Shown here: piece after piece, positions 6,736-14,819 of the stretch
Layout of the letters: each line of letters starts with the position of its first letter
Numbering within the stretch: position 1 is the stretch's first letter
Assembly: GCA_964485855.1 (NCBI GenBank)
Contig: CAZAKI010000027.1
Coordinates: 1 to 26,982, forward strand
Direction of reading: 5' to 3'
Length of the DNA: 26,982 bases
Origin: UBA993 sp964485855
GTDB taxonomy: Bacteria > Bacillota > Dethiobacteria > DTU022
Made by a program: the position numbers and the translations under genes
The notes under the pieces: generated by a model
What the model was told of the DNA's origin: nothing
Database searches by the model: none
Seen by the model: the letters and a program-made list of their open reading frames with translations, nothing else

Positions 6736-7463
6736 TTACTGATCTGCCGGCTGCTCACCGTCATTTTCAGGATCCTGTTCTGTTTCGATTAAATCAGGGC
6801 GGAGATAGCCCAGATAACTCAGGGCATCCTGGTGAACCTTGCTCTCCTCGGCTTCCGAAGCAATAATTGCTGTGAGGATCGCTTCAGCAGCATCGCTTTC
6901 ATCTAGGTATTCGCCCAGCAAAACCGCATANNNNNNNNNNNNNNNNNNNNNNNNNNNNNNNNNNNNNNNNNNNNNNNNNNNNNNNNNNNNNNNNNNNNNN
7001 NNNNNNNNNNNNNNNNNNNNNNNNNNNNNNCCATTTCCCGGTAATAATTAATCAGCTCAAGGCGGTACTGGGGTTTGTCCGGCTCCAAATCGATTAAGTC
7101 AAGATAGATTTCAACTAACCGGGTTTGCACAATCTCTAAAGCATCAGGATCATCAAAGAACATCTGTCTGATATATTCCAGGTAACGATAGTTTTCAGCC
7201 AGTTCAAGCAACACTGCCTCGGTAGGCTCGTTGTCCTGCAGAAAACTTTCCAGGTCATCAATCTGATCCTGGTAATAAGCCAGATAATCCTCGGGTTGCA
7301 ACTCAGCTTCCTGCTCAGGAGGCACAACCCGATCACTACGCAGAGCCTGGCTGATATAAACCCCTACCAGCGATATGATCATGGCCAGGGCCAGAACAGC
7401 GGCAACAATACCAGCCCAGCGCTGTTTTTTTAAATCTCTAGCTCGAGGTTTTTGTTTTGCCAA
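6736..7463 (-). CDS. Membrane-anchored TPR-like protein, interrupted by assembly gap
   Basis: The start is a TTG at 7463 with GGAGG 8 bases upstream. The N-terminus is basic, followed by one membrane segment (about residues 16-39, WAGIVAAVLALAMIISLVGV), then an acidic helical region with TPR-like spacing (for example LLELAENYRYLEYIRQMFFDDPDALEIVQTRLVEIYLDLIDL in part). A run of 100 Ns splits the gene. Beyond it, the frame YAVLLGEYLDESDAAEAILT continues the same helical character to a stop at 6736. Because 100 is not a multiple of three, the two halves appear in different frames; this is a gap-size artefact rather than proof of a frameshift. Such proteins usually act as scaffolds; the partner is unknown. 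Neighbours are a Zn-ribbon protein upstream and TatC downstream. Confidence 0.75.
6931..7030. other. Assembly gap of 100 Ns
   Basis: One hundred consecutive Ns, a conventional placeholder for a gap of unknown size between contigs. The flanking sequence on both sides belongs to one TPR-like gene, so scaffolding here looks correct. The true missing length is unknown. Confidence 0.97.
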
Positions 7464-7511
7464 AATTAATACCTCCAGATCATAACAACATTGAGCGGAC
7501 AGCCTGCTTCT

Positions 7512-8225
7512 TTATTCTTCAATGGTTACCAGCAAACGCCCGCAGTTTTCACAATACACCATCGTATCTGGATTGTAAAGATGACCGCGAATTGCCCCTG
7601 AAATGAAAACCCGGCAGCCACCGCAGATATCATTATCAACCCGGGCCAGTGGTCTGCCCTGATGTTTTTCCGCAAGGATCCGATATTTCTCAAGCAATTT
7701 ATGATCTATTTCACCTGTTTTTTCCAGGCGTTTCTGTTCCAAACCAGACAACCTGCTGTTCAATTCACCGAGATCTTCTTCCAGCCTTTTTTCACATTTC
7801 TTTAAGGCTTCCGCTGATTTATCTAGTGCTGATTTGCTTGCTTCAAGCGCCTGCTCCTGTTCCTCAACCGATTCCATCAAGATGAGAATCGTATCCTCCA
7901 GATCCTTTTTTTCAGCGTCAAATTGATCCAGGCGGCGTTGTTTCTGTTCAAGTTCCTTTACATTTCCGCCTTTACCGCTATACATATTTTCATAGAGCTC
8001 TTTGCGATCGTCGACGATTTTTAAGATCTTCATTTCCAGATCGCGAAGCGCCTTCTGATCAACTTTCAGATTCGCCTCTTTTTCTGCTTTCTCGGCCTGC
8101 TGCGCCGCCAATTCTTCAGCTTTTTCCTGCAGACCAAGCTTTATCGACGCTTCTTCAATATCCTTTCTGATGTTTTGGATCGAAAGATCTATCTCCTGTA
8201 GATCCCAGAGCAACCGTAACTGCAT
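7512..8225 (-). CDS. Coiled-coil protein with C-terminal C4 zinc ribbon (COG1579 type)
   Basis: A 237-residue protein. Residues about 15-180 are charged, heptad-rich helices expected to form a long coiled-coil hairpin. The C-terminal 40 residues form a zinc ribbon with paired cysteines, CGGC and, about 20 residues later, CENC. This layout matches the widely conserved COG1579/CT398 family, described as possible nucleic-acid or secretion/sigma-factor associated adaptors; the biochemical role is unsettled. The ATG start has AAGGAG 9 bases upstream. The gene begins only about 25 bases after the terminator of the transaminase gene, leaving little room for a promoter. It is followed closely by the TPR-like gene, suggesting one transcription unit. 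Confidence 0.85.
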   Translation of the reverse strand: MQLRLLWDLQEIDLSIQNIRKDIEEASIKLGLQEKAEELAAQQAEKAEKEANLKVDQKALRDLEMKILKIVDDRKELYENMYSGKGGNVKELEQKQRRLDQFDAEKKDLEDTILILMESVEEQEQALEASKSALDKSAEALKKCEKRLEEDLGELNSRLSGLEQKRLEKTGEIDHKLLEKYRILAEKHQGRPLARVDNDICGGCRVFISGAIRGHLYNPDTMVYCENCGRLLVTIEE

Positions 8226-8249
8226 ATTCTATCACTCCTTCTAAGCTAA

Positions 8250-8280
8250 AAATAAAAAAAGCAGGCTCTCACCTGCTTTG
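8250..8280 (-). terminator. Rho-independent terminator after the transaminase gene
   Basis: On the minus strand AAAGCAGG and CCTGCTTT (8272-8279 and 8258-8265) form a stem with a 6-base loop, followed by a run of seven Ts and further T-rich sequence. It lies just after the stop codon of the aminotransferase and immediately before the ribosome binding site of the Zn-ribbon gene. Confidence 0.88.
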
Positions 8281-8282
8281 AT

Positions 8283-9149
8283 TTACTGCGTTTTTCGGTT
8301 ACAGCTTTCGGCAATTCGGTTGCGAAATTTTTGCATCAGGATCAGGCTTGTCGGTCCCGGTACCGACTCAGGCAAACCAGTTGCATCAATCTTCGAGACC
8401 GGCTTAACTTCCATGGTTGTTGAAGTGAGCCAAACTTCGTCAGCTTGGTAAAGAACTTCAAGGGTGAAAGCTTCTTCCCGGTAAGCAATATTGTTTTCAC
8501 TTAACATTTCAAGCACAATCTGCCTGCTGATCCCCGGCAAAATCAGGTTCGTTGCCGGGTGAGTCCATACCGTCCCATGAATTAAAGCAAAACAGTTTGA
8601 ACGAGTCCCCTCGGTAATTATTCCGCCTGGTCGGTAAAGCAAAGCTTCATCGGCTCCCACCTCAAAAGCTTTTTGCCTGGCCAGCAAGTTGGGCAACAGG
8701 TTAACTGTTTTTATATGGCAGTTCAACCATCTTTCATCGGGAAGAGTAATCAGAGTAGCCGGACGGACCTCTTCCAGCGCGAGAAGTGGTTCCAGCTCGC
8801 GCACGTACATCGTCATATTCGGAGCAGCATCAACTGGGAAAATGTGGTCTCTCTTGGCGCTGCCGCGTGTGACCTGGAGATAAAGATATCCTTCGCAGTA
8901 GGCACTCTGCTTGATTAATTCTGCTGCCGCGGCAGCAATTACCGGCCTATTGTATGGCATTGAAAGCCTGATCGCCTGAGCGCTGTTCTCTAAACGGTCA
9001 AGATGGGCATCTAAATAGAATAGACAACCTTGATAAAAGCGAACTACTTCATAGATACCATCACCTAAAAGGTAAGCACGGTCTTCAAGCGATATTTTTG
9101 CCGTCGCAAGTTCAATAATATTACCGTTAATCCAGGCTAAGTCTCGCAT
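8283..9149 (-). CDS. PLP-dependent class IV aminotransferase, D-amino-acid transaminase type
   Basis: A fold-type IV PLP aminotransferase. The chosen ATG at 9149 has GGAG 8 bases upstream and gives 288 residues; the open frame extends to 9224 but that extension is unrelated to the family. The PLP lysine is K147 in HIKTVNLLPN, close to Lys145 of the Bacillus D-amino acid aminotransferase. That enzyme's carboxylate trap (Tyr31, Arg98, His100) has apparent counterparts in Y33 (LGDGIYEVVR), R100 and H102 (KRDHIF). EGTRSNCF and LTSTTMEVKPV are also typical. The likely reaction is interconversion of D-alanine/D-glutamate and their oxo acids, giving cell-wall D-amino acids or a catabolic route; a branched-chain or aminodeoxychorismate lyase role is less likely. 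It lies 83 bases after the MttB-family gene and is closed by a terminator. Confidence 0.88.
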   Translation of the reverse strand: MRDLAWINGNIIELATAKISLEDRAYLLGDGIYEVVRFYQGCLFYLDAHLDRLENSAQAIRLSMPYNRPVIAAAAAELIKQSAYCEGYLYLQVTRGSAKRDHIFPVDAAPNMTMYVRELEPLLALEEVRPATLITLPDERWLNCHIKTVNLLPNLLARQKAFEVGADEALLYRPGGIITEGTRSNCFALIHGTVWTHPATNLILPGISRQIVLEMLSENNIAYREEAFTLEVLYQADEVWLTSTTMEVKPVSKIDATGLPESVPGPTSLILMQKFRNRIAESCNRKTQ

Positions 9150-9232
9150 AAATTCAACTCCGGTTTTTTCTGTGTAGACATTAAGGTAACATAAGCATGC
9201 TGCTATGTCCATAAAACCAGCCATGAAAAGAA

Positions 9233-10687
9233 TTAATACGCTGAAATAATCTGCTCAATTTCTTTTATCAGGCGGTTATCAAGTTCAGATGATCGATGAT
9301 TATTTAGAATCCACTTGGCCCTTTCACGGGCATTCTCCTCCGCTTCCCTGCAACCTTCAGCCTGCCATTTTCCATAGGGGCTGCGGTTGATTACGGTCGG
9401 CTGCCAGAGTTCACGCATATGCTCAACTGTATGTGGCTCAACCATGAAGTGATCTTCAGAACCAACCCGGGCAATTGTATCCAGGGCTAAAGTTTCTGCA
9501 TTCACCTCGATGCCGCCAACGGTTTGTCTGATCATTTCATAGATTTCACAATCCAGCAGCAGCTGCTCAAAAGAAAAAATCACTGCTCCGGCGAGCAGTC
9601 CGGCGCCGCACATCATATCAGCCCCCGCAAAAGCGCTGACAGTGCCCGAGATCGCATTTTCAGCTCCGGCATGCCAATTGGAGGCTTTCGCCCCGGTGGC
9701 AAAGGTTCCCACATTTGATGGTAAACCGTAGTAGCGGGCCATCTGGGCTGACATCGCCTGGAGCAAAAAATCTTCCGGTCCGCCGCAACAAACTGCGCCG
9801 GTTCTAAGTTCCATTACAGTCGCACAGGAACCATAAAAAGTCGGCGTCCCCGGCCGGTAAAGCTGTAAAAAAACGATACCGGCCAGAACCTCTGCATTAG
9901 CCTGGGCCAGGCTGCCAGCCAGGGTAGCCGGAGCGGTAGAACAACCGATCTGCATGGTTAGGAAGCCGGTTGGGATACCGGCATCGGCAAAGACCATGGC
10001 CGCTTCAAGCCCTTCAGGATCATAAGCAAGAGGACTGATACTGCATTGAAAATTAGAGATAATCGGGCGTTGACGCAGGGCTTCCCGGCCTCCGGCTACT
10101 GCAGCGGCAATTTCAACCGAACCGCGGGCGGAAGCAGGATCAACCGCCGTCATCGCCTGGACATGCTTTTCAGAATTCTTCAGCAGAGCAGCCAGTTCAA
10201 ACAAAGGCTGCTGTGACTTTGGGCAATCCTGGGCACTGACAATCGGCCAAAGAAAAGCAATTTGCTCTAAGTAGTCAGCAACCCGGACTGCTTCTTCCAG
10301 ATCTCGAAGACACGATTTACGCAGCCGGCCATCCTGCAGATCAAGCACCTGCAAACCGCAGCCGTCAAGGGTTAGATAACCATGATCCCCGTCAAGCGGC
10401 AGATCAAAGAAAGGATTACGGGCACACAATGTAAAACTACCCTGTGCCCGGTCAAGTATCTGCCCGACTAAATCAGGGGGGAAAAACACCAGCTGGTGCT
10501 GACGATCAACTTTGGCTCCTGCTTCTTCCAGCAGATCAAGAGCTGCAGGAAGAGGCATCTTCACACCAATTTTTTCAAGGATCTCTCGGGAAGCCTGATC
10601 GATGGCTTTGACCTGTTCCTGATCAAGTAATTCGACCCTGGTTTTGAATTTTACCGGTTTGATTGTTCTGTTATCTGCTACTTGCAT
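9233..10687 (-). CDS. MttB-family trimethylamine/quaternary amine:corrinoid methyltransferase, non-pyrrolysine
   Basis: A member of the MttB superfamily, which transfers a methyl group from a methylated amine to a corrinoid protein. I chose the ATG at 10687 with GGAGG 5 bases upstream, giving 484 residues, the usual family length; the longer open frame overlaps the preceding gene and is rejected. The frame has no internal TAG, so it does not encode pyrrolysine and belongs with the MtgB-type homologues acting on quaternary amines such as glycine betaine, proline betaine, carnitine or gamma-butyrobetaine, rather than with trimethylamine methyltransferase proper. Recognisable stretches are the N-terminal ILEKIGVKM, ISNFQCSISPLAYD and GCSTAPATLAGSLAQANAEVLAGIVFLQ in part. 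It starts 26 bases after the 5'-nucleotidase stop. Its corrinoid partner is not adjacent; the partial gene at the left edge is a candidate. Confidence 0.9.
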   Translation of the reverse strand: MQVADNRTIKPVKFKTRVELLDQEQVKAIDQASREILEKIGVKMPLPAALDLLEEAGAKVDRQHQLVFFPPDLVGQILDRAQGSFTLCARNPFFDLPLDGDHGYLTLDGCGLQVLDLQDGRLRKSCLRDLEEAVRVADYLEQIAFLWPIVSAQDCPKSQQPLFELAALLKNSEKHVQAMTAVDPASARGSVEIAAAVAGGREALRQRPIISNFQCSISPLAYDPEGLEAAMVFADAGIPTGFLTMQIGCSTAPATLAGSLAQANAEVLAGIVFLQLYRPGTPTFYGSCATVMELRTGAVCCGGPEDFLLQAMSAQMARYYGLPSNVGTFATGAKASNWHAGAENAISGTVSAFAGADMMCGAGLLAGAVIFSFEQLLLDCEIYEMIRQTVGGIEVNAETLALDTIARVGSEDHFMVEPHTVEHMRELWQPTVINRSPYGKWQAEGCREAEENARERAKWILNNHRSSELDNRLIKEIEQIISAY

Positions 10688-10713
10688 TTTAACCTCCCGC
10701 TTCCATAAAAAGA

Positions 10714-12774
10714 TTATTCGTTTTTTGTCCGCCTGTTCCTTCGCCGCCTGATGCCGGTTATTAACAGCCAAATCAAGGCAATTAACACCACCAAGATCAG
10801 CAGCGGCCAAACTATCAGGGGGAAAGAACCGGTTGGATTAATTCGGCCGGCAACCGTTGCGTAATAGGGGTCGATTTCCGGAAACCCGGAGGCACCAACC
10901 GGCTGTGATCCAGCATACTCAAGAACAGTAGTCCATACTTTAAGTTCCTGGCCGTCACTGTAAACTATCAGGCTGTCCAGTTGATCTTCAGCGACGGGGT
11001 TGCCTTCGCTGTCTTTCAGCACAAGGTTTAGCTGAGGCATCATCTCGCCAACCAGGGGCAGAAAAGAGACCACATAAGCATCGGTTACCAGGCAGTACAA
11101 CTCCTGATCTCCGTACTCCAGGGGTTGGTAAAGACTATCGTCTTCAGTCTGATGGCCTTCACCAGTATAGCGTTCTGCACTAAGTACTGCACCGCTCGGG
11201 AAGATCATCGTTGAGGGAATCGGCAGATCAAGGAACGGCACGGTAAAGAGAACGGCATTTTGCGGATTGTAGTTGTAACGTAGCCCCGAAAACTGCAGGA
11301 AAAAGGTATCGCCCATCATCTCTGATAACAGGGCTGCTACTTCAAGAACCTTACGCATCTCATCGCCGGTCAGATAGGCAGCAACTATCGGGTATCCGGC
11401 GTCTCCATCCGGACCGATGCCGAGCCCAACCAATTCGGCCAAGTCGTAGACGGAAATCTGACCAAAGGCATGGGGCATAGTTCCCGGTTTAACACTGCCA
11501 CGAATGGCGCCGTTTGCCTGCAGAGCAAAATCGACCCGGTGTCCCAGTTTCTCTTCTGTCACCAAACGCATGGCATCGGTGACAAAATTACCGAATGGGG
11601 TTTCCTGCAGCTGAGGGTAATTTGGAATCTCAAATTCAGCCAAGGCCACGCTGTCGAGTATGCTGGTGAAACTCCCGGCTGTTTTCTCGGCAATTAGCTC
11701 ATTAATGCTTTTGGTATAATCGCTGATCACGGCATCAATTTCCGGATCAAGCGGAAACTGATAATCCAAAGTTGTCAGGTAAGGAACTTCATTTTCTTCA
11801 TTGCGCAGTCGCACTTTGCCGCTTTCACGATCAATTGCAAGCTCAATCCGTCCAAGGTAACGTAAAAGAGTCCCCGCCTGGACAATGATCGTATCGTTTT
11901 CAATCAGCGGTTCAAAGAGAGCAGTATGGCAATGCCCACTGATAATCAGATCAATTCCGGACACCGAACGGGCCAGTTCCTGATCTTCACCGTGCTCGAC
12001 CCCGCTGTGACTAAGGGCAATCACTAAATCGGCCCCACGCCCGCGCAGATCTTCAACCATCCGTTCTGCCGTTTCATGCTGATCCAAAAAAGTAACCGGA
12101 TCATTGGCGGTAGTATAGGAAATAGCCTGTTCACCGATCAGTCCAAACAAGCCAACTTTAAGACCATTATCAAGGGTAAGCAGCAGATTTTCAAGGTACA
12201 GTTCCTCGGCAGCCAAGGGATGATCAGCTGGAGCAATGGTATTGGAAGCGATCACTGCAGTTTGCCGGTGTGCTTCCGGGTAGCCTGCTTCCTGCAGGTA
12301 AGCGGCCAAAATATCGGGGCCGTAATCGTATTCGTGGTTGCCAATTGTTACCGCGTCGTAACCGATCAGCTGCTTTAATTTCAGTTCCAGGGCATAGCCC
12401 CGGGGTATGAGCCAACTGTAAGGAGAGCCGCCGATATAATCACCACCGGAAAGGAGAAGAACCGGTTCGCCGGCTGGGCTTTTCTCTGCCCGGATCAATT
12501 CGACAGCAGAAGCTAAACGGGCATAACCGCCCACAGTCGGATTCTCCCTCTGCGGGTGGAAATCGACGGTAGGGGAGTGGGGAATAATGGCTCCATGTTC
12601 ATCATTTGTGTGTAAAATCGTTATGTACAGTTCTTCGGCGGCGGCTGACCCGATCATTAATGGGCTGAAAAACAGCCCGGCTGCCAGGCTAAAACCAAGC
12701 AGGACTAAAGCAAACCTCTTCCCTCTACCAACAATAAAATTTCTTTTCTTGGGGATGCTGGAATAATAGTTCAT
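10714..12774 (-). CDS. Membrane-anchored 5'-nucleotidase / 2',3'-cyclic phosphodiesterase family protein
   Basis: An exported metallophosphatase of the UshA/5'-nucleotidase family, 686 residues. A signal sequence (about 1-47, ending GSAAAEE) precedes the catalytic domain. That domain shows the dimetal motifs ILHTNDEHG (D58, H60), GGDYIGGSP, GNHEYDYG and the GHCH motif in ISGHCHTALFEP. The C-terminal substrate-binding domain includes TPFGNFVTDAMR and NGAIRG. One membrane segment (about 655-675) and a very basic tail (RRRRNRR) anchor it in the membrane. It should release nucleosides and phosphate outside the cell; exact substrate is unknown. The ATG has GAGGGG 7 bases upstream. It lies between the XdhC-type gene and the MttB homologue and is probably co-transcribed with the latter. 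Confidence 0.92.
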   Translation of the reverse strand: MNYYSSIPKKRNFIVGRGKRFALVLLGFSLAAGLFFSPLMIGSAAAEELYITILHTNDEHGAIIPHSPTVDFHPQRENPTVGGYARLASAVELIRAEKSPAGEPVLLLSGGDYIGGSPYSWLIPRGYALELKLKQLIGYDAVTIGNHEYDYGPDILAAYLQEAGYPEAHRQTAVIASNTIAPADHPLAAEELYLENLLLTLDNGLKVGLFGLIGEQAISYTTANDPVTFLDQHETAERMVEDLRGRGADLVIALSHSGVEHGEDQELARSVSGIDLIISGHCHTALFEPLIENDTIIVQAGTLLRYLGRIELAIDRESGKVRLRNEENEVPYLTTLDYQFPLDPEIDAVISDYTKSINELIAEKTAGSFTSILDSVALAEFEIPNYPQLQETPFGNFVTDAMRLVTEEKLGHRVDFALQANGAIRGSVKPGTMPHAFGQISVYDLAELVGLGIGPDGDAGYPIVAAYLTGDEMRKVLEVAALLSEMMGDTFFLQFSGLRYNYNPQNAVLFTVPFLDLPIPSTMIFPSGAVLSAERYTGEGHQTEDDSLYQPLEYGDQELYCLVTDAYVVSFLPLVGEMMPQLNLVLKDSEGNPVAEDQLDSLIVYSDGQELKVWTTVLEYAGSQPVGASGFPEIDPYYATVAGRINPTGSFPLIVWPLLILVVLIALIWLLITGIRRRRNRRTKNE

Positions 12775-12818
12775 TATTTTACCCCTCTTTTCACCTTTTA
12801 TTAAAACAGTTTTCGTAG

Positions 12819-12834
12819 TATAAAATTTTTTATA
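12819..12834. promoter_or_regulatory. AT-rich palindrome upstream of the 5'-nucleotidase gene
   Basis: On the minus strand TATAAAA and TTTTATA form a 7-base inverted repeat with a 2-base centre, about 45 bases upstream of the nucleotidase start. The TATACT that overlaps its end could be a -10 element, but no -35 element stands out. It may be a promoter/operator; AT-rich palindromes also arise by chance. Confidence 0.25.
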
Positions 12835-12856
12835 TTAAGCGATCAGCAATGCTTTT

Positions 12857-13930
12857 TCATTCCGTCCGCCGCAACGGTTCAATAAATAAATCCATGATTC
12901 CGCCGCAGGCCATCCCTTCATCCGCCGCTGCATCGGCTGTAAGCCGCTGTCGAAAAAGAGCCGGCTGGCCTAACTGTAACTGCAAAAGAGCTTCTCTCCG
13001 GGCATCTGCTTCCGAACAGCCACCCCCAATGGTCCCCTTGAGCGTTCCATCGGAATAAACAATCATTTGCGAGCCTCTTTTGCGGGGCGTAGAACCCATG
13101 GTTGCTATTACGGTAACCAGGGCCGCCCGTTCACCGGTCTTTTCAAGCCGTTCGAGTTCACTTAAAACATTCAGAGCAGCAGTTTCCGTCTTGCCACTCC
13201 GGCGTCTCACTGCAGTGATTTCTGCCAGGATACTGAGCGCTATTTCCGGCTCGGTTATCGCACCGATCGAAAGACCGATCGGGCTGTGAACTTTTTCAAT
13301 TTCTTCACGGCTGAATCCTGTCGCTGCCATCTCCTCCAGCTGAGCCCTGACCCTCTTTCGGCTGCCAATCATCCCGATATAAGCAGATTGTTTTCTTAAT
13401 AAACTTTTTTCCAGACAGAGCCGATCATACCGGTGCCCTCTGGTAACAATGACAATATAATCAGCCGGGGTGGGTTCAAGTGCATCCAAGGCCAGTTCAA
13501 AACGGTCGCAAATCAGTTGGTGGGCTTCCGGGTGGGCTTGAGGAGTGGCAAAAGCGGGGCGATCGTCAACCAGAATAATCCGGTAGTCAAGCAGGGCTGC
13601 CATCCGACAGAGGGCTGCGCCGACATGCCCGCCGCCCAGGATAATCAAGCGCGGTTTGGATATGAAGCTATGCACGAAAAAAGCCAATTTCTGACCTTCT
13701 GCGCTGATTGTTTCAACCAATCTGCTCTGATTTTTTTCTAGCAGCGGCTGCACAGTAGTATTGATTAGGTCAGTCAGCTCTTGAGGAAACTCGCTCCTGA
13801 CCAATTTATTATCCTGATAAAGTCCCTTTTTGCCGATCAAGTCGGTGCATTCAGGCATGGCCGTAATGGTCACCAGAGCAGTCTGTTCTCCATTGGCCAA
13901 TGATCGGTTAATCGCCGTAAAAATATTCAT
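12857..13930 (-). CDS. XdhC/CoxI-family molybdoenzyme maturation factor with a C-terminal CoxI domain
   Basis: XdhC-type proteins bind molybdenum cofactor and help insert its sulfurated form into xanthine dehydrogenase-like enzymes. This 357-residue protein has an unusual order. Residues about 8-90 look like a degenerate first XdhC/CoxI domain lacking the usual GSTPRK and GGGC motifs. A Rossmann XdhC_C-type domain follows (GGGHVG at 99-104, TRGHRYD, IGMIGSRKR). After it comes a complete CoxI-type domain (about 262-353) with GSTPRK (279-284), GTIGGGCSE and GMACGG (339-344, cysteine likely cofactor-contacting). Standard proteins have the intact CoxI domain first. The ATG has AAGGAG about 6 bases upstream. 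No molybdenum hydroxylase gene is in the window. It follows the SDR gene by 34 bases, so it may belong to the same operon. Confidence 0.85.
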   Translation of the reverse strand: MNIFTAINRSLANGEQTALVTITAMPECTDLIGKKGLYQDNKLVRSEFPQELTDLINTTVQPLLEKNQSRLVETISAEGQKLAFFVHSFISKPRLIILGGGHVGAALCRMAALLDYRIILVDDRPAFATPQAHPEAHQLICDRFELALDALEPTPADYIVIVTRGHRYDRLCLEKSLLRKQSAYIGMIGSRKRVRAQLEEMAATGFSREEIEKVHSPIGLSIGAITEPEIALSILAEITAVRRRSGKTETAALNVLSELERLEKTGERAALVTVIATMGSTPRKRGSQMIVYSDGTLKGTIGGGCSEADARREALLQLQLGQPALFRQRLTADAAADEGMACGGIMDLFIEPLRRTE

Positions 13931-13964
13931 CTTTACTCCTTAGGTCTTTACTGGTGACAAGAGT

Positions 13965-14801
13965 TTAAAATACTTTACGCGTTCCCTGCCCACCGGTAAC
14001 ATCAAGCACTTCACCGGTCAGGTAATCGGCATCCGGTGAGGCAAAAAAGGCTACTGCCGCCGCGACATCCTCCGGAGTTCCAATCCGTCCCAACGGCGTT
14101 GACCGGGCTGCCTCCCCGGCCACTTCTTCCACAGATTTTCCCATGATCCCTGCTTCCTTTTCCCAACCCCAGCGTTTTAACTCGGTATCAATATCACCCG
14201 GACAGATCGCATTAACACAGATTTTAAAAGAAGCCAGCTCCAGGGCCATCGAGCGGGTCAGACCAATAATTCCAGCCTTGGAGGCACAGTAAGCATGAAT
14301 CCAGATCGCTCCACGGTGCGCCGCCCGTGAGGACATATTAATAATCTTGCCGCCGGTTTCATTGTCCATCATCAGCGGAGCGGCTGCCCGGCAGCAAAAC
14401 ATTGTCCCGGTCAGATTTACCTCGATTGTTTTACGCCAGGCTTCGGGATCGGTTAAAACCAGTGGAGAAGGATCGCTGGAAATACCCGCATTATTAACCA
14501 GGATATCGAGACGGCCAAAAACATCCTTTATTGTGGCCACCATTTCTTCTACCGAATTTAGATTAGTAACGTCGGCTTCGAACGCCAGTGATTGAACTCC
14601 GCAGGCTGCAATATCATCAGCGATTGCTTCAAGTTCACTTTGCCTGTTTTCTTTGTAGATTTCCACCCCCGGCGTACAACCTCGGTCTGAAACCACGACT
14701 GCAGCACCTTCTCTGGCCAGGCGCATGGCACAGGCATAACCAATTCCTTTTTTCCTTCCGGCCCCGGTAACCAGGGCTACTTTTCCTTTTAGTCTCTGCA
14801 T
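13965..14801 (-). CDS. Short-chain dehydrogenase/reductase (SDR)
   Basis: A classical SDR of 278 residues that oxidises or reduces an alcohol/ketone pair with NAD(P). Visible features are the nucleotide-binding TGAGRKKGIG (12-21), D-V near 77-78, NNAG (103-106), the catalytic serine S158 and the YxxxK pair Y171/K175 (YCASK). The C-terminal PLGRIGTPEDVA and YLTGEVLDVTGG are also typical. Two inserted residues in the glycine motif (RKK) are seen in some family members. The ATG start has GGAGG 7 bases upstream and lies only 18 bases after the stop of the ThDP enzyme, so translation and transcription are probably linked. The substrate is probably a product of that enzyme; this is inference from context. 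Confidence 0.9.
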   Translation of the reverse strand: MQRLKGKVALVTGAGRKKGIGYACAMRLAREGAAVVVSDRGCTPGVEIYKENRQSELEAIADDIAACGVQSLAFEADVTNLNSVEEMVATIKDVFGRLDILVNNAGISSDPSPLVLTDPEAWRKTIEVNLTGTMFCCRAAAPLMMDNETGGKIINMSSRAAHRGAIWIHAYCASKAGIIGLTRSMALELASFKICVNAICPGDIDTELKRWGWEKEAGIMGKSVEEVAGEAARSTPLGRIGTPEDVAAAVAFFASPDADYLTGEVLDVTGGQGTRKVF

Positions 14802-14819
14802 GATCCTACCTCCAGTTGT

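Noticed and set aside
9150..9224. N-terminal extension of the transaminase
   Set aside because: The 25 extra residues are unrelated to the family, and the ATG at 9149 has a good ribosome binding site.
10688..10810. N-terminal extension of the MttB homologue overlapping the 5'-nucleotidase gene
   Set aside because: The ATG at 10687 has a strong ribosome binding site and gives the normal family length. The extension is the nucleotidase C-terminus read in another frame.
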